From: Chitinispirillales bacterium
GTDB taxonomy: Bacteria; Fibrobacterota; Chitinivibrionia; Chitinivibrionales; Chitinispirillaceae
Assembly: GCA_031254105.1 (NCBI GenBank)
Contig: JAIRVB010000049.1
Coordinates: 1 to 64,000 of the forward strand
Length of the DNA: 64,000 nucleotides
Direction: 5' to 3'
Shown here: positions 16,541-26,162 of the stretch, piece by piece
Layout of the letters: each line of letters starts with the position of its first letter
Position numbering within the stretch: position 1 is the first letter of the stretch
Program-made: the position numbers and the translations under genes
Notes under the pieces: generated by a model
Database searches by the model: none
What the model saw: only the letters and a program-made list of their open reading frames with translations
Told to the model about the DNA's origin: nothing

Positions 16541-17452
16541 TTAAAACAAAAATTTCGTTACGCTTGCCTGTACGCTCCACGGTACTCCGGCCGCTTCTTC
16601 GGCGTATTCAAGAAATCCGAAATTAGCGCGTACGCCAAGCAACGCGCAATTGTTGATTTTGATTCCGGTACCGACTGTAATACCAACCGCAAAACGGTTA
16701 AGGTACGGTTTTTTGAGATCGCTGTTTTTATACATCCGCGTATAAAAGTTGTAACCGAACAGAGGACCTAGTTCACTGTAGTAATTACCAACGTTGGCGC
16801 GGATTAAAACAGGGAATTCCAAAGCATGCAGACTTACTCCGGCTACATTAAGATCTCCGAAGTCCACACCCTCTTTTCTTACCGAGTATTCACCATGAGC
16901 GCTGTAATACGAGTACGAAACCTCAGCCCCAAGGGTGAAACGTTCGTTAAGATCGAATCCGTAAACAAGTCCTAATCCGGCGGCACAATTAGGTTTAAGT
17001 ATGATCGCGTAATTTCCCGATACAAAATCATCGGATTTGAGCGCTTTGTGTCCGCGCAGTGCGCTGACACCAGCACCAAAGCGGAAACCAATGTGGTGTT
17101 GGTATGACTTCCCATCCTTTAATATGGAAAGTTCTGTTTTGACGTTCTCAAGTTCTGTCCCGTTAGCTTCAAGCCCGGTTTTCGCGGCAGAAAGCTCTGT
17201 CTTTACAGTCTCAAGTTCGATCTTGACACTCTTAAGCTCGGCTTTCGCGGTATCAAGTTCTGTCTTAACCGCAGAAAGTTCGGTTGAAAGCGAATCCACT
17301 TTGGACGCTAACTGCTCCTCACCCGCTGTCTCTTCAACAGACGCTTCCTGTTCTATTCGCGCAGGTTCGGAAGCCTCATCATCATCCCAGGCAAAAGCCA
17401 GGCTTACGCAAACCACAGCTGTCAACGCGCATATTTTAAATGAATTTTTCAT
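16541..17452 (-). CDS. Outer-membrane beta-barrel protein with N-terminal coiled coil
   Basis: A 303-residue protein with a Sec signal (MKNSFKICALTAVVCVSLAFA) and an acidic linker (DDDEASEP). A coiled coil of heptads follows, based on K-T/S-E-L at about residues 45-115 (VDSLSTELSAVKTELDTAKA). The C-terminal ~180 residues look like an eight-strand barrel: alternating hydrophobic strands, many Gly/Tyr, and a C-terminal aromatic (KFLF). The architecture suggests an anchored coiled coil in the periplasm, like OmpA-type or S-layer-tethering proteins. A hairpin (aacggcaatctgccgtt, about 16506-16522) follows the gene. Confidence 0.78.
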   Translation of the reverse strand: MKNSFKICALTAVVCVSLAFAWDDDEASEPARIEQEASVEETAGEEQLASKVDSLSTELSAVKTELDTAKAELKSVKIELETVKTELSAAKTGLEANGTELENVKTELSILKDGKSYQHHIGFRFGAGVSALRGHKALKSDDFVSGNYAIILKPNCAAGLGLVYGFDLNERFTLGAEVSYSYYSAHGEYSVRKEGVDFGDLNVAGVSLHALEFPVLIRANVGNYYSELGPLFGYNFYTRMYKNSDLKKPYLNRFAVGITVGTGIKINNCALLGVRANFGFLEYAEEAAGVPWSVQASVTKFLF

Positions 17453-17692
17453 TTGAAAAACGCAACCTCCTCTGAAAACGGTTTATTGAAAGTATAATTG
17501 TTATCCACTCTTGACGGTTAGTGCCAAATGTTTAAGGTATATGTGCGCATAGTTGATATTGGGCTTAACCATTGTAATAAAAAATCACAATTGAGGTATC
17601 AATATAAATTGTTTGTTATGGAAAAACAAGAAAATAATTGCAAATTAAAATTAGCGTCAGGCAGCGGAGCGCTGAAATATTATTTTCTATTT

Positions 17693-18598
17693 ATGAATTG
17701 TGTAGTAGTTTGCGGCCCTACCGCCTCCGGAAAAACAAAGCTTGCCGTACAGATCGCAAACCGCTTGAACGGCGAAATCCTTTCCGCCGATTCGAGGCAG
17801 GTTTATCGCGGGATGGACATCGGTACAGGAAAAGACCTCTGCGAGTATGCCGCGGATGGTAAAGCTGTCCCATATCACCTTATTGACATTGCCGACCCGG
17901 CGCAAGTCTATACATTATATAATTACCAGGTGGATTTCTACAAAGCGTTTGAAGATGTATCAAGCCGCGGATGCCTGCCGGTAGTTGCCGGAGGCAGCGG
18001 TTTGTATATAGAAGCGGTTTTAAAAGGGTACCGCATCGCGCCTGTCCCTGAAAACACGGCTCTTAGAAAAACGCTGATGAACGAACCTTGTGAAACTCTC
18101 TTACAGATGCTCAAGGATGAAGATCCCCGCCTGTTTGCCAAAACGGATACCAGCACAAAAAAACGTATCGTGCGTGGTATCGAAATAGCGCGCGCGGGCT
18201 TAAGTAATACATCAGGCCGCGCGGTTGAGTTTCCGGCTATAGATCCTCTTATACTTTACGTTGTCTGGGATCGCTCTCTGCTGAGGGCGCGCATAGAAAA
18301 ACGTCTCTGCGAACGCCTTGAAAATGGCCTTGTCGAGGAAGCGGCCCGGCTGCTTGATACCGGAATATCACCTGAACGCTTTGATCTTTTTGGCATGGAG
18401 TATAAACACGCCGCCCGTTATTTAACCAAAAAAGTCAGTTACGAACATATGACCAAAGAACTTTTGCGGGACATTTTTCATCTGGCAAAGCGTCAGGACA
18501 CATGGTTCAGAGGTATGGCAAGGCGTGGAATGGAAGTGCGTCAAGTACGGGAAGCGGATCTCAAAGAAGCGTTAAACGCCATAGAAACGGTAGTGTGA
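17693..18598 (+). CDS. miaA: tRNA dimethylallyltransferase
   Basis: MiaA adds an isopentenyl group to A37 of tRNAs that read UNN codons. From the ATG at 17693 it has 301 residues, the family size, with the P-loop GPTASGKTKLA at residues 8-18. Then come SADSRQVYRGMDIGTGK, HLIDIADP, FPVVAGGSGLYIEA-like VVAGGSGLYIEA, and KRQDTWFRG. In-frame ATGs further upstream add an unrelated 55 residues and are unlikely. The ribosome site is weak. Upstream lies the divergent outer-membrane protein gene. Confidence 0.95.
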   Translation: MNCVVVCGPTASGKTKLAVQIANRLNGEILSADSRQVYRGMDIGTGKDLCEYAADGKAVPYHLIDIADPAQVYTLYNYQVDFYKAFEDVSSRGCLPVVAGGSGLYIEAVLKGYRIAPVPENTALRKTLMNEPCETLLQMLKDEDPRLFAKTDTSTKKRIVRGIEIARAGLSNTSGRAVEFPAIDPLILYVVWDRSLLRARIEKRLCERLENGLVEEAARLLDTGISPERFDLFGMEYKHAARYLTKKVSYEHMTKELLRDIFHLAKRQDTWFRGMARRGMEVRQVREADLKEALNAIETVV

Positions 18599-18610
18599 GT
18601 CTTTGCCGGT

Positions 18611-18687
18611 CAATGCGGAAATAAAAAATAAAGAGCTGATAAAGTTTTTGCTGTATTATTAAGTGGTTTTAACATTTCCGCATCTTT
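18611..18687. repeat. Heptamer-arm inverted repeat (aatgcgg type)
   Basis: The left arm is caatgcggaaataaaaaat and the right arm is acatttccgcatc, with about 45 bp between them. It lies after miaA and before the convergent FAD reductase and could act as a terminator-like hairpin. The word is aatgcgg, as at 63.0 kb, instead of the aatgcag found at 8.4, 32.6 and 45.7 kb. A short second word follows (aactggaaaccggtaactg). Confidence 0.65.
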
Positions 18688-18733
18688 TTTGATTGATTGA
18701 AAGATAACTGGAAACCGGTAACTGAAAACTTCC

Positions 18734-19915
18734 TCACATCAAGTGACGCAGCGCCCAGACAAGGCGGGGAAATCTGCCGAGGCTCATACCGAAAATTTTG
18801 GCCATAGAAACATTTTTTTGATCAACCGACTGCAAAGCTTGCGCGGCCCGGTTATAATCTTCATCCGGAACTTTAGCAAGTGAACCTTTAACTTTTGCTA
18901 ATTTCAGATGAGGTTCCCCTCGTTTTTCGTACCACGCTTTTTCGTAATCTTTGCAGATTTTTGTAAACACTTTTTCGCTTTCAGCCTCAAGCATATTCAG
19001 AGCCGCGTTCCCGGCAAGGCCGCCTGATATAAGCGCTTCGACAATTCCAGCCCTTGATATCGGGTTAGTGGCGTTTGCCGCGTCGCCGCATTTTATCAGA
19101 CCTGGCAGAGCGATAGCCTTACGCTTATACCCGCAGGGAATAGAACCCGCAAACCTGCTGATGATACGGGCGTCAGGAAAACGCTTCATTAAAAATATGT
19201 CAAGAAGCTCCTTGATATTAACGCCCTTTACAAAATTCTTACCCACTACAATTCCAATATTGGCTGCTCCATTACCACGCGGAAATACCCACGCGTATCC
19301 TCCGGGGGCTACACTTTGTCCGGCGTAAATGTTCACCGCATCCTCTTCGGTCCGCACATTGTCCGCGACAACGAAACACGCAGGCTCAAGGTCATAAGGC
19401 TTCCAGCAAATATTTTCCCCTTTTCCCAGAAGCGATACCGGGCCGGAGGCGTCAATAACAACACGTGATTCAAAAGCGGCGCCGTTGTCAAGGGTTACCT
19501 TGCGGCTGCCCTTTGAATCAGGGCAGGAGACATTAACCACTTTGAACCCAAGGCCAATCTCCACGCCGCGGCTTTGGAGCGCGCCAGCAAGGTCTCGCTG
19601 CATTTTGGCCCTGTCAATTATATATCCCTTATTACTGTCGGTATAGCTGACGCTTGATCCGTCAGGAGAGTGAAAAACCGCCCGGCTGATTATAAGGCGT
19701 ATCCAGGAGGGGTCAACCTTCAGAGCTTCCTCAAACCCAAGCCGTCCAAGTCCCTCAGCGCAGGGGATCGGCCTTTCCCACGGAGTAATCTTGTCAAGCA
19801 GAAGAACAGAGAGAGATGAAGCGGCGGAAGTCACATGCATACCGGCATTCAAACCCGCAGGGCCGGCCCCAATGATTACTATATCGTACTTTTCACGCAT
19901 GGGAGATGTCGGCAT
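18734..19915 (-). CDS. Geranylgeranyl reductase-family FAD-dependent oxidoreductase
   Basis: A 393-residue flavoprotein. The N-terminal dinucleotide fold reads DIVIIGAGPAGLNAG, followed by a family-like CAEGLGR. Later come VVIDASGPVSLLGK and the second FAD motif GDAANATNPISRAGIVEAL. The family reduces double bonds in isoprenoid chains or other lipids; some members are halogenase- or FixC-like, so the substrate is uncertain. Met6 (MREKYD) is a plausible alternative start, since no ribosome site distinguishes the two. It is convergent with miaA. Confidence 0.85.
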   Translation of the reverse strand: MPTSPMREKYDIVIIGAGPAGLNAGMHVTSAASSLSVLLLDKITPWERPIPCAEGLGRLGFEEALKVDPSWIRLIISRAVFHSPDGSSVSYTDSNKGYIIDRAKMQRDLAGALQSRGVEIGLGFKVVNVSCPDSKGSRKVTLDNGAAFESRVVIDASGPVSLLGKGENICWKPYDLEPACFVVADNVRTEEDAVNIYAGQSVAPGGYAWVFPRGNGAANIGIVVGKNFVKGVNIKELLDIFLMKRFPDARIISRFAGSIPCGYKRKAIALPGLIKCGDAANATNPISRAGIVEALISGGLAGNAALNMLEAESEKVFTKICKDYEKAWYEKRGEPHLKLAKVKGSLAKVPDEDYNRAAQALQSVDQKNVSMAKIFGMSLGRFPRLVWALRHLM

Positions 19916-20100
19916 AGTTTATTAAATGAAATTACAAAAGGATTTATGATTGCAAGCTGATTGATAAATATAAAACAAAGCAGCGAATGCTGTGTAGTTA
20001 ATTTTGAGGTAATATGTGAACCGGTTTGTCAGTGGTCTATATTTATACGGCTATATCCTACTCTTAAAAAGAATGCCGGTACCCCATCGGCAATACAATA

Positions 20101-20634
20101 CTATTTGCAGAAATCCTTGCGTGAAACTATTTCACCTTGAAGCGAATCCCTCCAATAGTACCACATTTCACTTCCGTAAATTGCTGAACGTAAATTAAAT
20201 CCGAAAGCCGACACTCTCGCCCCGGTTTCAGCGCTTGAGAGCTCTTTTATTGTAAGACCGTTGCCTACAGTAAATGTTTCATAGCTGTTGACGTGTAATT
20301 GCCAATTGAAAGGGCCGAGATTCTGCATACCGGAACTTAGCCGCAGTATCAAACCACCATCAAAAAAATACCATGAATTACGCCACCTCTCTACATTTAT
20401 AACTATCCCTGCTTCGATATAGTTTACCGTATCGCCGGTACGCTTTAGAGCAAGCGACGCCCGGTTAAAAGTTTCAATTGCGCCCCAGGAACTGCCGCTG
20501 TCTTGGGTTTCTGAAAATGTGTGTATTCCGTTGGAAATTTTTGTTTCGATATATGAAAAACCGGAAAATGCCGTTGCAAAAATGTAAAGGCAAATGAATT
20601 TTAATTGCGGAGTTAAACGGACATTAGGTTTCAT
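20101..20634 (-). CDS. Secreted hypothetical protein, last of a three-gene cluster
   Basis: A 177-residue protein with an N-terminal hydrophobic signal (LKFICLYIFATAFSGFS). The mature part is beta-rich with many Gly, Ser and aromatic residues (YFFDGGLILRLSSGMQNLGPF) and resembles a small beta-sandwich or barrel. I do not recognise the family. It follows the 386-residue gene by 2 bp, so the two are probably one operon. The region 19916-20100 ahead of the FAD reductase has no feature. Confidence 0.65.
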   Translation of the reverse strand: MKPNVRLTPQLKFICLYIFATAFSGFSYIETKISNGIHTFSETQDSGSSWGAIETFNRASLALKRTGDTVNYIEAGIVINVERWRNSWYFFDGGLILRLSSGMQNLGPFNWQLHVNSYETFTVGNGLTIKELSSAETGARVSAFGFNLRSAIYGSEMWYYWRDSLQGEIVSRKDFCK

Positions 20635-20636
20635 TT

Positions 20637-21797
20637 TTATTTCTTTTCAGAGTCGTTTTCATTCTGTTTTTTCTTATGGTAGATCTCATTATTCTGCTGG
20701 CCTGTAAACAAAAGATTACTTTCGAGTTTAAAATTCGTACCATACTCCTTGTTTGCCCAATTTATAAATTTTTCCATGTACTCAGTTATTTCCTCTTCAA
20801 GACCTTTGCGCTGCTGGCGCAAGAAAAGAGATAGTAAACTATCAAGTTCCTCATGTAACAAAGGCAGATGCGGATGATATTTTCTGAAACCGATAATAAT
20901 TGATTCTAGTGGGTTCAGCCTTCCTTGTGAACCATATTGGTCTTTATGTACACGTCCTTTCGAATCAAGCCGTGGTTGAAATTTCGCGAAAAAACCTAAT
21001 GCCGTTTTAAGACATTCATCTGTACCGCATAATAAAAGATTGTTAATAATACGTTCATAAAAGTCAGGTCGATATGTATTAGTAAAGCCATCAACATTAG
21101 CTTTCCACATGCTGTCAATAAAATTGTTCACCCTCTCTTCATTTCCAAATCTCTCTTTTACCCCAATACTTAATTTCAAGAGTGCGTCAATATGTGCTAT
21201 TAGTTCTCTTTCACTCTCCTTATCTCCAAGCCTTGCCTTTATCCCCATCTTGTAATGATCATTTTCGAATCTTCTTGAAGCAAATAACTGCTCTTTCATA
21301 CTCGCAGGAGGATCAATAGCTGCGACAAGGCGGCTGTGAAAGCTGATGTCATCAACCCGTTTTAATTTATCTATAATTTTTGCCCGGCGAGGAGGGGTTA
21401 GATATTGATAAGGAATGTCTTCAAGGTGCGATATAGCTGACCTATTTGCTCTTGGTGATAATTCTCCCAATGTCTCAATTAACAGGTTTATAAGTAAAGT
21501 ATCATCTAAATGATAATTTGGTAGTTCTGCCGAATAAAAACACATTCTTGTAAATGCACGACAAATTTTATCTTCATTTTTTTTCCATTCTTTTAAACTT
21601 TTGTGGCGCATTTCTATAAATAACTTATCTGCTATTGGATTACAATCATCTCCCAAAGGTGTTCTGCATGTTACCGCAAGTTTTTCAAAATATTCTCTAT
21701 GGTTAAATAGTTTTTTTATCGCACTGCAGTATGTAATCGAAAAACAGCAAAATAAAAGTGTTAATACTTTTAGAACAACATCCTTATTCTTAATCAT
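20637..21797 (-). CDS. Helical exported hypothetical protein
   Basis: A 386-residue protein whose N-terminus is a hydrophobic segment (VLTLLFCCFSITYCSA) that can be a signal peptide or anchor. The lipobox is poor (Tyr at -1). The rest is helical, hydrophilic and repeat-like (HEAT-like spacing), with a Lys/Asn/Glu-rich tail. Family unknown. Its ATG overlaps the stop of the preceding small gene (taATGA), and it is followed closely by the 177-residue gene. This suggests the three products act together at the cell envelope. Confidence 0.65.
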   Translation of the reverse strand: MIKNKDVVLKVLTLLFCCFSITYCSAIKKLFNHREYFEKLAVTCRTPLGDDCNPIADKLFIEMRHKSLKEWKKNEDKICRAFTRMCFYSAELPNYHLDDTLLINLLIETLGELSPRANRSAISHLEDIPYQYLTPPRRAKIIDKLKRVDDISFHSRLVAAIDPPASMKEQLFASRRFENDHYKMGIKARLGDKESERELIAHIDALLKLSIGVKERFGNEERVNNFIDSMWKANVDGFTNTYRPDFYERIINNLLLCGTDECLKTALGFFAKFQPRLDSKGRVHKDQYGSQGRLNPLESIIIGFRKYHPHLPLLHEELDSLLSLFLRQQRKGLEEEITEYMEKFINWANKEYGTNFKLESNLLFTGQQNNEIYHKKKQNENDSEKK

Positions 21798-22069
21798 TAT
21801 CTTCTGCTCCCATTAATAAGTTTCCATTGTGAATATGTTTTACTGGTAGTGTCATGCATTCGCAATTCTCTATATCTTAACTCGGTATCGCTGCCTAACA
21901 GTCTTGTTTCCGTTCCGGTATTTTCTACATAGATCCTTGGCCGTGAAACGTTTGAATCCTGTATCGACTCATGTTTTGAGTAAACGCGGACTGCGTACTG
22001 GGCGTTGGCGACGCAAAAAAGCGTTATCAGCATAAGAAGAGCTTTTAAACTAAGTTTAAACATTAACAT
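21797..22069 (-). CDS. Small secreted protein, possible CBM3-like fragment
   Basis: A 90-residue protein with a clear signal (LKALLMLITLFCVANAQ). The mature part contains RPRIYVENTGTETRLLGSD followed by LRYREL. This resembles the start of family 3 carbohydrate-binding modules (I-x-P-x-I-x-V-x-N-T-G, then L-x-Y). A full CBM3 needs about 140-150 residues, so this is either a truncated module or a chance likeness. It is the first gene of a three-gene leftward cluster. Confidence 0.6.
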   Translation of the reverse strand: MLMFKLSLKALLMLITLFCVANAQYAVRVYSKHESIQDSNVSRPRIYVENTGTETRLLGSDTELRYRELRMHDTTSKTYSQWKLINGSRR

Positions 22070-22255
22070 CCGTCCCTTCGCTTTTGTTTAATTTGCGGGT
22101 AAAAAAAGAATTTAATATGTCAAAAAGACATCAGGCTGTACAGCACGAATTTTTTAATTAATATAATAAATTTTCTGAGAAAGTCAATAGATATTTATTT
22201 TGACTTTTCAGCCGTATGCTTGCTGCCCTTACATACGCTGTTTCCGCAGTTTTGT

Positions 22256-22291
22256 TTGTAATTCGCGATTTGTAATTTGCAATTTGCTTTC
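22256..22291. repeat. Single-arm AT-rich heptamer run before recG
   Basis: The words gtaattc, gcgattt, gtaattt and gcaattt occur back to back just upstream of the recG start. No complementary arm was found within 200 bp. It resembles half of one of the hairpin elements. Confidence 0.5.
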
Positions 22292-22313
22292 TATTTACTA
22301 TATTCACTCCATC

Positions 22314-24338
22314 ATGTCCAAAGCCGGTGTTTCGCAATTAGATTTCCTCTCCTCCCTGAGCTTAATTCCCGGTTTGGGCCCCAGGCGTTTGCAGGCTTTA
22401 GACGCTGCCGGACTCAAGACCGTCGGGGACTTGCTGTATTATTATCCTGTAAAATATATCGACCGCTCAAAACAGGTTGCGCTCAAAGATGTGAGCATGT
22501 TCAGAGATTCTGTTGTAACTGTGAGCGGCACAGTGGAGAGAGTGCGGCTTGAACCCGGGCGAAAAATACGTTTCAGAATTATGATAAGGGATGAGAGCGG
22601 CAGTCTCGAAGTGATGTGGTTTGCGGGTGCGGTGTATCAGTCAAAGAACATAAAAACCGGGGACACTCTTTTTCTTACCGGTAAAATAAACCATTACGCC
22701 AAAGACCAGATGGTTCATCCGATTGTTGAAAAGGTTGGCACACAGAGCGGCATCAGTCCGGTTTTGGCAATTTATTCTATCAAAGAAACGATGCGGGAAG
22801 CTGGAATTAATCAAAAACAGCTTCACAAATCCATAGAATGGATATTTAAAAATCTTAAACACTATCCTCAAGTACTGCCGGCGGCCATAGAGCAAAAACA
22901 TGAGTTTGCGCCGCTGAAAGAGTGTCTTTACAATATCCATTTACCTGAGAATTTTTCTGATATTGACAAATACAAATTGAGGCTGAAGTATGAAGAGCTG
23001 TACAAGCTCGCTCTTGCCCTGCGCTGGAACAAGAGAAAGTTTGCGCTCCCGGGATATTCCATGACAGCCGGCGGTCTGGATAAAAAGCTGCGCGCCGCGC
23101 TTCCATTTACCTTGACAGATTCACAGGAACAGGCTGTAAAAATTTTATACGATGACGCCGCGAAATCTTCAAGAATGCATCGCCTTCTTCAGGGAGATGT
23201 GGGCAGCGGGAAAACAGTGACGGCGCTCATGGCTTCCCTTCCGGCCCTTAATACCGGACGGCAAGTTGCCTGGATGGCGCCTACCGATGTTTTGGCGAGG
23301 CAGACGCACGCAACTCTTCAGAAATACCTTGATCCGCTTGGGTTCGGCGTTGGTTATCTTGGCGGGGGCAGTTCACCTGAAAAAACGGAAATCTTAAAAA
23401 AACTCGCTTCCGGTGAATTACAATTTGTAGTTGGTACGCACGCTCTGTTTATGCCCTCTGTGCGGTTTTACAAACTTGGAATGATAGTAATTGACGAGCA
23501 GCATAAATTCGGCGCAAGCCAGCGTCTTTCTCTTCAGGAAAAGGGGCCTCAGAGTGATTTTTTGCTTATGTCCGCCACGCCTATTCCTCAGACGCTTGCA
23601 AAGACTCTTTACGGTGATCTTGACACTGTAGAGATACGTCAGCCGTCAAGCCGTATTCCCGTATCAACTCATATTGTTCCAACCAGCAAACGCGGCGATA
23701 TGGAAAATTTTCTTTTTGAGCGGATACAAAATAAGTCGCGTGTGTTTTATGTAGTTCCGCGTATAGAACAGGATGAAGATGAAGAGGGTTCATCAACGCT
23801 AAGGACAGTAGACTCCGTTGCCGAAAAGCTTAAAGCGGGGCCGCTTTCTTCTGTACCGGTTATTCGCCTGCATGGACAAATGTCAAGTGAAGAGCGCGAG
23901 GACGCGGTATCAATGTTTAAAAATGGAAAACATGGAATTTTAGTATCCACTACAATTATAGAAGTTGGAGTTGACGTAATCGACGCGAATGTAATGGTGA
24001 TTGAAAACCCTGAATTTTTCGGACTGGCACAGCTGCACCAGATCAGGGGGCGGGTTGGCAGAGGGGATGAGCAGTCTTACTGTTTTCTTTTACCCGGCGG
24101 TCTTAATAATGAAAAGTTTTTGGAGCGGTTAAATTTTCTTCGCGGCTGTCATGACGGTTTCGCAATTGCCGAATGGGACTTACTCAACCGCGGTCCAGGA
24201 GATGTATGCGGCAGCAGGCAATCTGGGTGGGATGACCTTAAAACAGCGAATATTCTTGAAGATGCGGAGCTGTTCCGTGAAATATTACAGGAAACAAACG
24301 CGCTTTTTGAGCAAACGGCACCTGCCTTAACCGCTTAA
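22314..24338 (+). CDS. recG: ATP-dependent DNA helicase RecG
   Basis: RecG remodels stalled forks and branched DNA. From ATG 22314 the protein has 674 residues, about the family norm. The N-terminal wedge/OB region contains IPGLGPRRLQALDAAGL. Helicase motifs are GDVGSGKTVTALMA (Walker A, near residue 296), DEQHKFGASQR (motif II), MSATPIPQTL, HGQMSSEER and QIRGRVGRG (motif VI). In-frame codons before 22314 translate the heptamer repeat and are not part of the family. The upstream gap 22070-22313 otherwise shows no gene. Confidence 0.96.
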   Translation: MSKAGVSQLDFLSSLSLIPGLGPRRLQALDAAGLKTVGDLLYYYPVKYIDRSKQVALKDVSMFRDSVVTVSGTVERVRLEPGRKIRFRIMIRDESGSLEVMWFAGAVYQSKNIKTGDTLFLTGKINHYAKDQMVHPIVEKVGTQSGISPVLAIYSIKETMREAGINQKQLHKSIEWIFKNLKHYPQVLPAAIEQKHEFAPLKECLYNIHLPENFSDIDKYKLRLKYEELYKLALALRWNKRKFALPGYSMTAGGLDKKLRAALPFTLTDSQEQAVKILYDDAAKSSRMHRLLQGDVGSGKTVTALMASLPALNTGRQVAWMAPTDVLARQTHATLQKYLDPLGFGVGYLGGGSSPEKTEILKKLASGELQFVVGTHALFMPSVRFYKLGMIVIDEQHKFGASQRLSLQEKGPQSDFLLMSATPIPQTLAKTLYGDLDTVEIRQPSSRIPVSTHIVPTSKRGDMENFLFERIQNKSRVFYVVPRIEQDEDEEGSSTLRTVDSVAEKLKAGPLSSVPVIRLHGQMSSEEREDAVSMFKNGKHGILVSTTIIEVGVDVIDANVMVIENPEFFGLAQLHQIRGRVGRGDEQSYCFLLPGGLNNEKFLERLNFLRGCHDGFAIAEWDLLNRGPGDVCGSRQSGWDDLKTANILEDAELFREILQETNALFEQTAPALTA

Positions 24339-24515
24339 AACCGGCACTGATATTCATATGGTATCAAAAAAGCATAAAAAAATCAATTTTTTACTTAACC
24401 CATATTTAACATAAATTATATTATTCAGCTCCCATAATAATAGAGAATACTGGGAAACTAAGCCGGTAATTCTAATCCAAAACTACTTGAAGTATACAAA
24501 GGTGAAAGTTTAAAA

Positions 24516-26069
24516 ATGATAGCACTCATTATTGTATGTTTTTTATATGCCCTTTGCTCGCTCCTTCTGCTTGGATACGGTTTGCAGTGTTATATACTGA
24601 CGTATCTTTTCCTGCGCAAAAGAAAAGATACGCTTGCCAGACAGAGCGCAACCATGCAGCATTACTATGGAGTTCACGATGAATCCATCTTCCCTAAAGT
24701 AGTCACTCAGCTGCCAATGTACAACGAAAAGCTTGTAGCGTGCCGGGTGATCGAAGCTGCCGCCGCAATGGACTACCCCGCTTCTCGTCACGAAATTCAG
24801 GTGCTCGACGACAGTACAGATGAAACAAAAGGTTACGTTGACCAGACAGTTGAGAAATTAAAAAGTCAGGGCGTGAACATAACAACCATCAGACGTACCG
24901 ACCGTACAGGTTTTAAGGCCGGCGCTCTTCAAAACGGGCTTAAATATACAGATGCTGAATTTGTCGCTATATTCGACGCCGATTTTGTACCCACAGTTGA
25001 CTTTCTCAAAAAAGCGGTTGCGTTCTTTGTTGACAGACCGGAATTAGGTCTTGTTCAAGGGCGTTGGACGCATCTTAACAAAAAGTCATCTCTCATAACA
25101 CGCGGCCAGGCGATGGGTATTGACGGTCATTTCATGATTGAACAGGCGGCCCGCAGCTGGAACGGCCTTTTTATGAATTTTAACGGTACCGCGGGTGTCT
25201 TCAGAAGAAAAGCTATTGAAACAAGCGGCGGTTGGCAGCATGATACATTAACAGAGGATATGGATCTTTCTTACCGCATGCAGTTGGCCGACTGGAAAAC
25301 CGAATATGTGCCTGATCTGGCAGTTCCGGCAGAGATTCCTGAGGACATTAACGCTTTTAAAAACCAGCAGTTCAGATGGGCCAAAGGTTCTATTCAAACC
25401 GCTATCAAAATTATCCCCTTGCTTATCCAAAAGAAGGTGTCGCCATTTAAATTTATGCAGGCGGTTTTACATCTTACTCACTATGTGGTACATCCGCTTA
25501 TGCTCATGATCGCGATACTCACGATGCCTGTGCTGTTTTTTGTAAAAGTAACACTTGCTCCGGTGTGGTTTGGCCTTGTAGTGGCAGCCATGATTTTAGC
25601 CACAAGCGGCCCCTCTACAATGTATATGGTTTCTCAGCATTTAATAGGAAATAGGGCAAGAAAACAATTTTTCCTTATTCCAGCCATGATGCTTATAGGT
25701 ACCGGTCTGGCAGTCAATAACGGAAAAGCCGTTATTGAAGCGCTTTTCAGAAAGGAATCACCTTTCCACCGCACTCCAAAAAAAGGGGAGGCAAAAGGCA
25801 GGGCAGGGTATAAACCTTTAAAAGATATCACATGTCTTGTGGAGATATTTTTGGGGATTTATTGCTTCATTGGACTAAAAATGTTCATTGGATATACCAA
25901 CTTTTTAGTCTCCCCGTTCCTTACACTATATGCCTCAGGTTTTATCTTTGTAGGAATGCTCTCCATTATTCACTTTCACCGCCCGGAAGCTATTGATATT
26001 AAACTAAAGCGGACACCAGCGATTCTTAAAACAATGTGTTTACTTTTGTCTCTCCTTTTTATTGTGTGA
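24516..26069 (+). CDS. Processive family 2 glycosyltransferase, cellulose synthase-like
   Basis: A 517-residue inner-membrane GT2 enzyme. One membrane helix precedes the catalytic domain, which shows QLPMYNEK, DDSTDET (about residue 98), FDADFVP (about 154), TEDMDLSYRM and QQFRWAKGS (about 284, the QxxRW processivity motif). Five or so helices follow. The pattern fits beta-glucan/mannan synthases of the CslA/CslC-like bacterial group, making a polysaccharide from UDP- or GDP-sugars. The product is not determinable. No PilZ domain or cellulose operon partner is adjacent. AAGGTGA precedes the ATG. A GC palindrome follows the gene. Confidence 0.9.
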   Translation: MIALIIVCFLYALCSLLLLGYGLQCYILTYLFLRKRKDTLARQSATMQHYYGVHDESIFPKVVTQLPMYNEKLVACRVIEAAAAMDYPASRHEIQVLDDSTDETKGYVDQTVEKLKSQGVNITTIRRTDRTGFKAGALQNGLKYTDAEFVAIFDADFVPTVDFLKKAVAFFVDRPELGLVQGRWTHLNKKSSLITRGQAMGIDGHFMIEQAARSWNGLFMNFNGTAGVFRRKAIETSGGWQHDTLTEDMDLSYRMQLADWKTEYVPDLAVPAEIPEDINAFKNQQFRWAKGSIQTAIKIIPLLIQKKVSPFKFMQAVLHLTHYVVHPLMLMIAILTMPVLFFVKVTLAPVWFGLVVAAMILATSGPSTMYMVSQHLIGNRARKQFFLIPAMMLIGTGLAVNNGKAVIEALFRKESPFHRTPKKGEAKGRAGYKPLKDITCLVEIFLGIYCFIGLKMFIGYTNFLVSPFLTLYASGFIFVGMLSIIHFHRPEAIDIKLKRTPAILKTMCLLLSLLFIV

Positions 26070-26092
26070 TAGTTGAATGTAAGTTGCCTTCA

Positions 26093-26115
26093 CGTCATCC
26101 CCGCGAAAGCGGGAA
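26093..26115. repeat. REP-like palindrome
   Basis: The sequence gtcatccccgcgaaagcggg carries a small GC stem with a gaaa loop, 24 bp after the glycosyltransferase. The same kind of element (TCATCCCCGCGAAAGCGGGG) is dispersed in many bacterial genomes. Confidence 0.55.
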
Positions 26116-26162
26116 GCACTGTTCTTATTTCGGTGAGTTTCATTTAATTTTACATAGATCAC

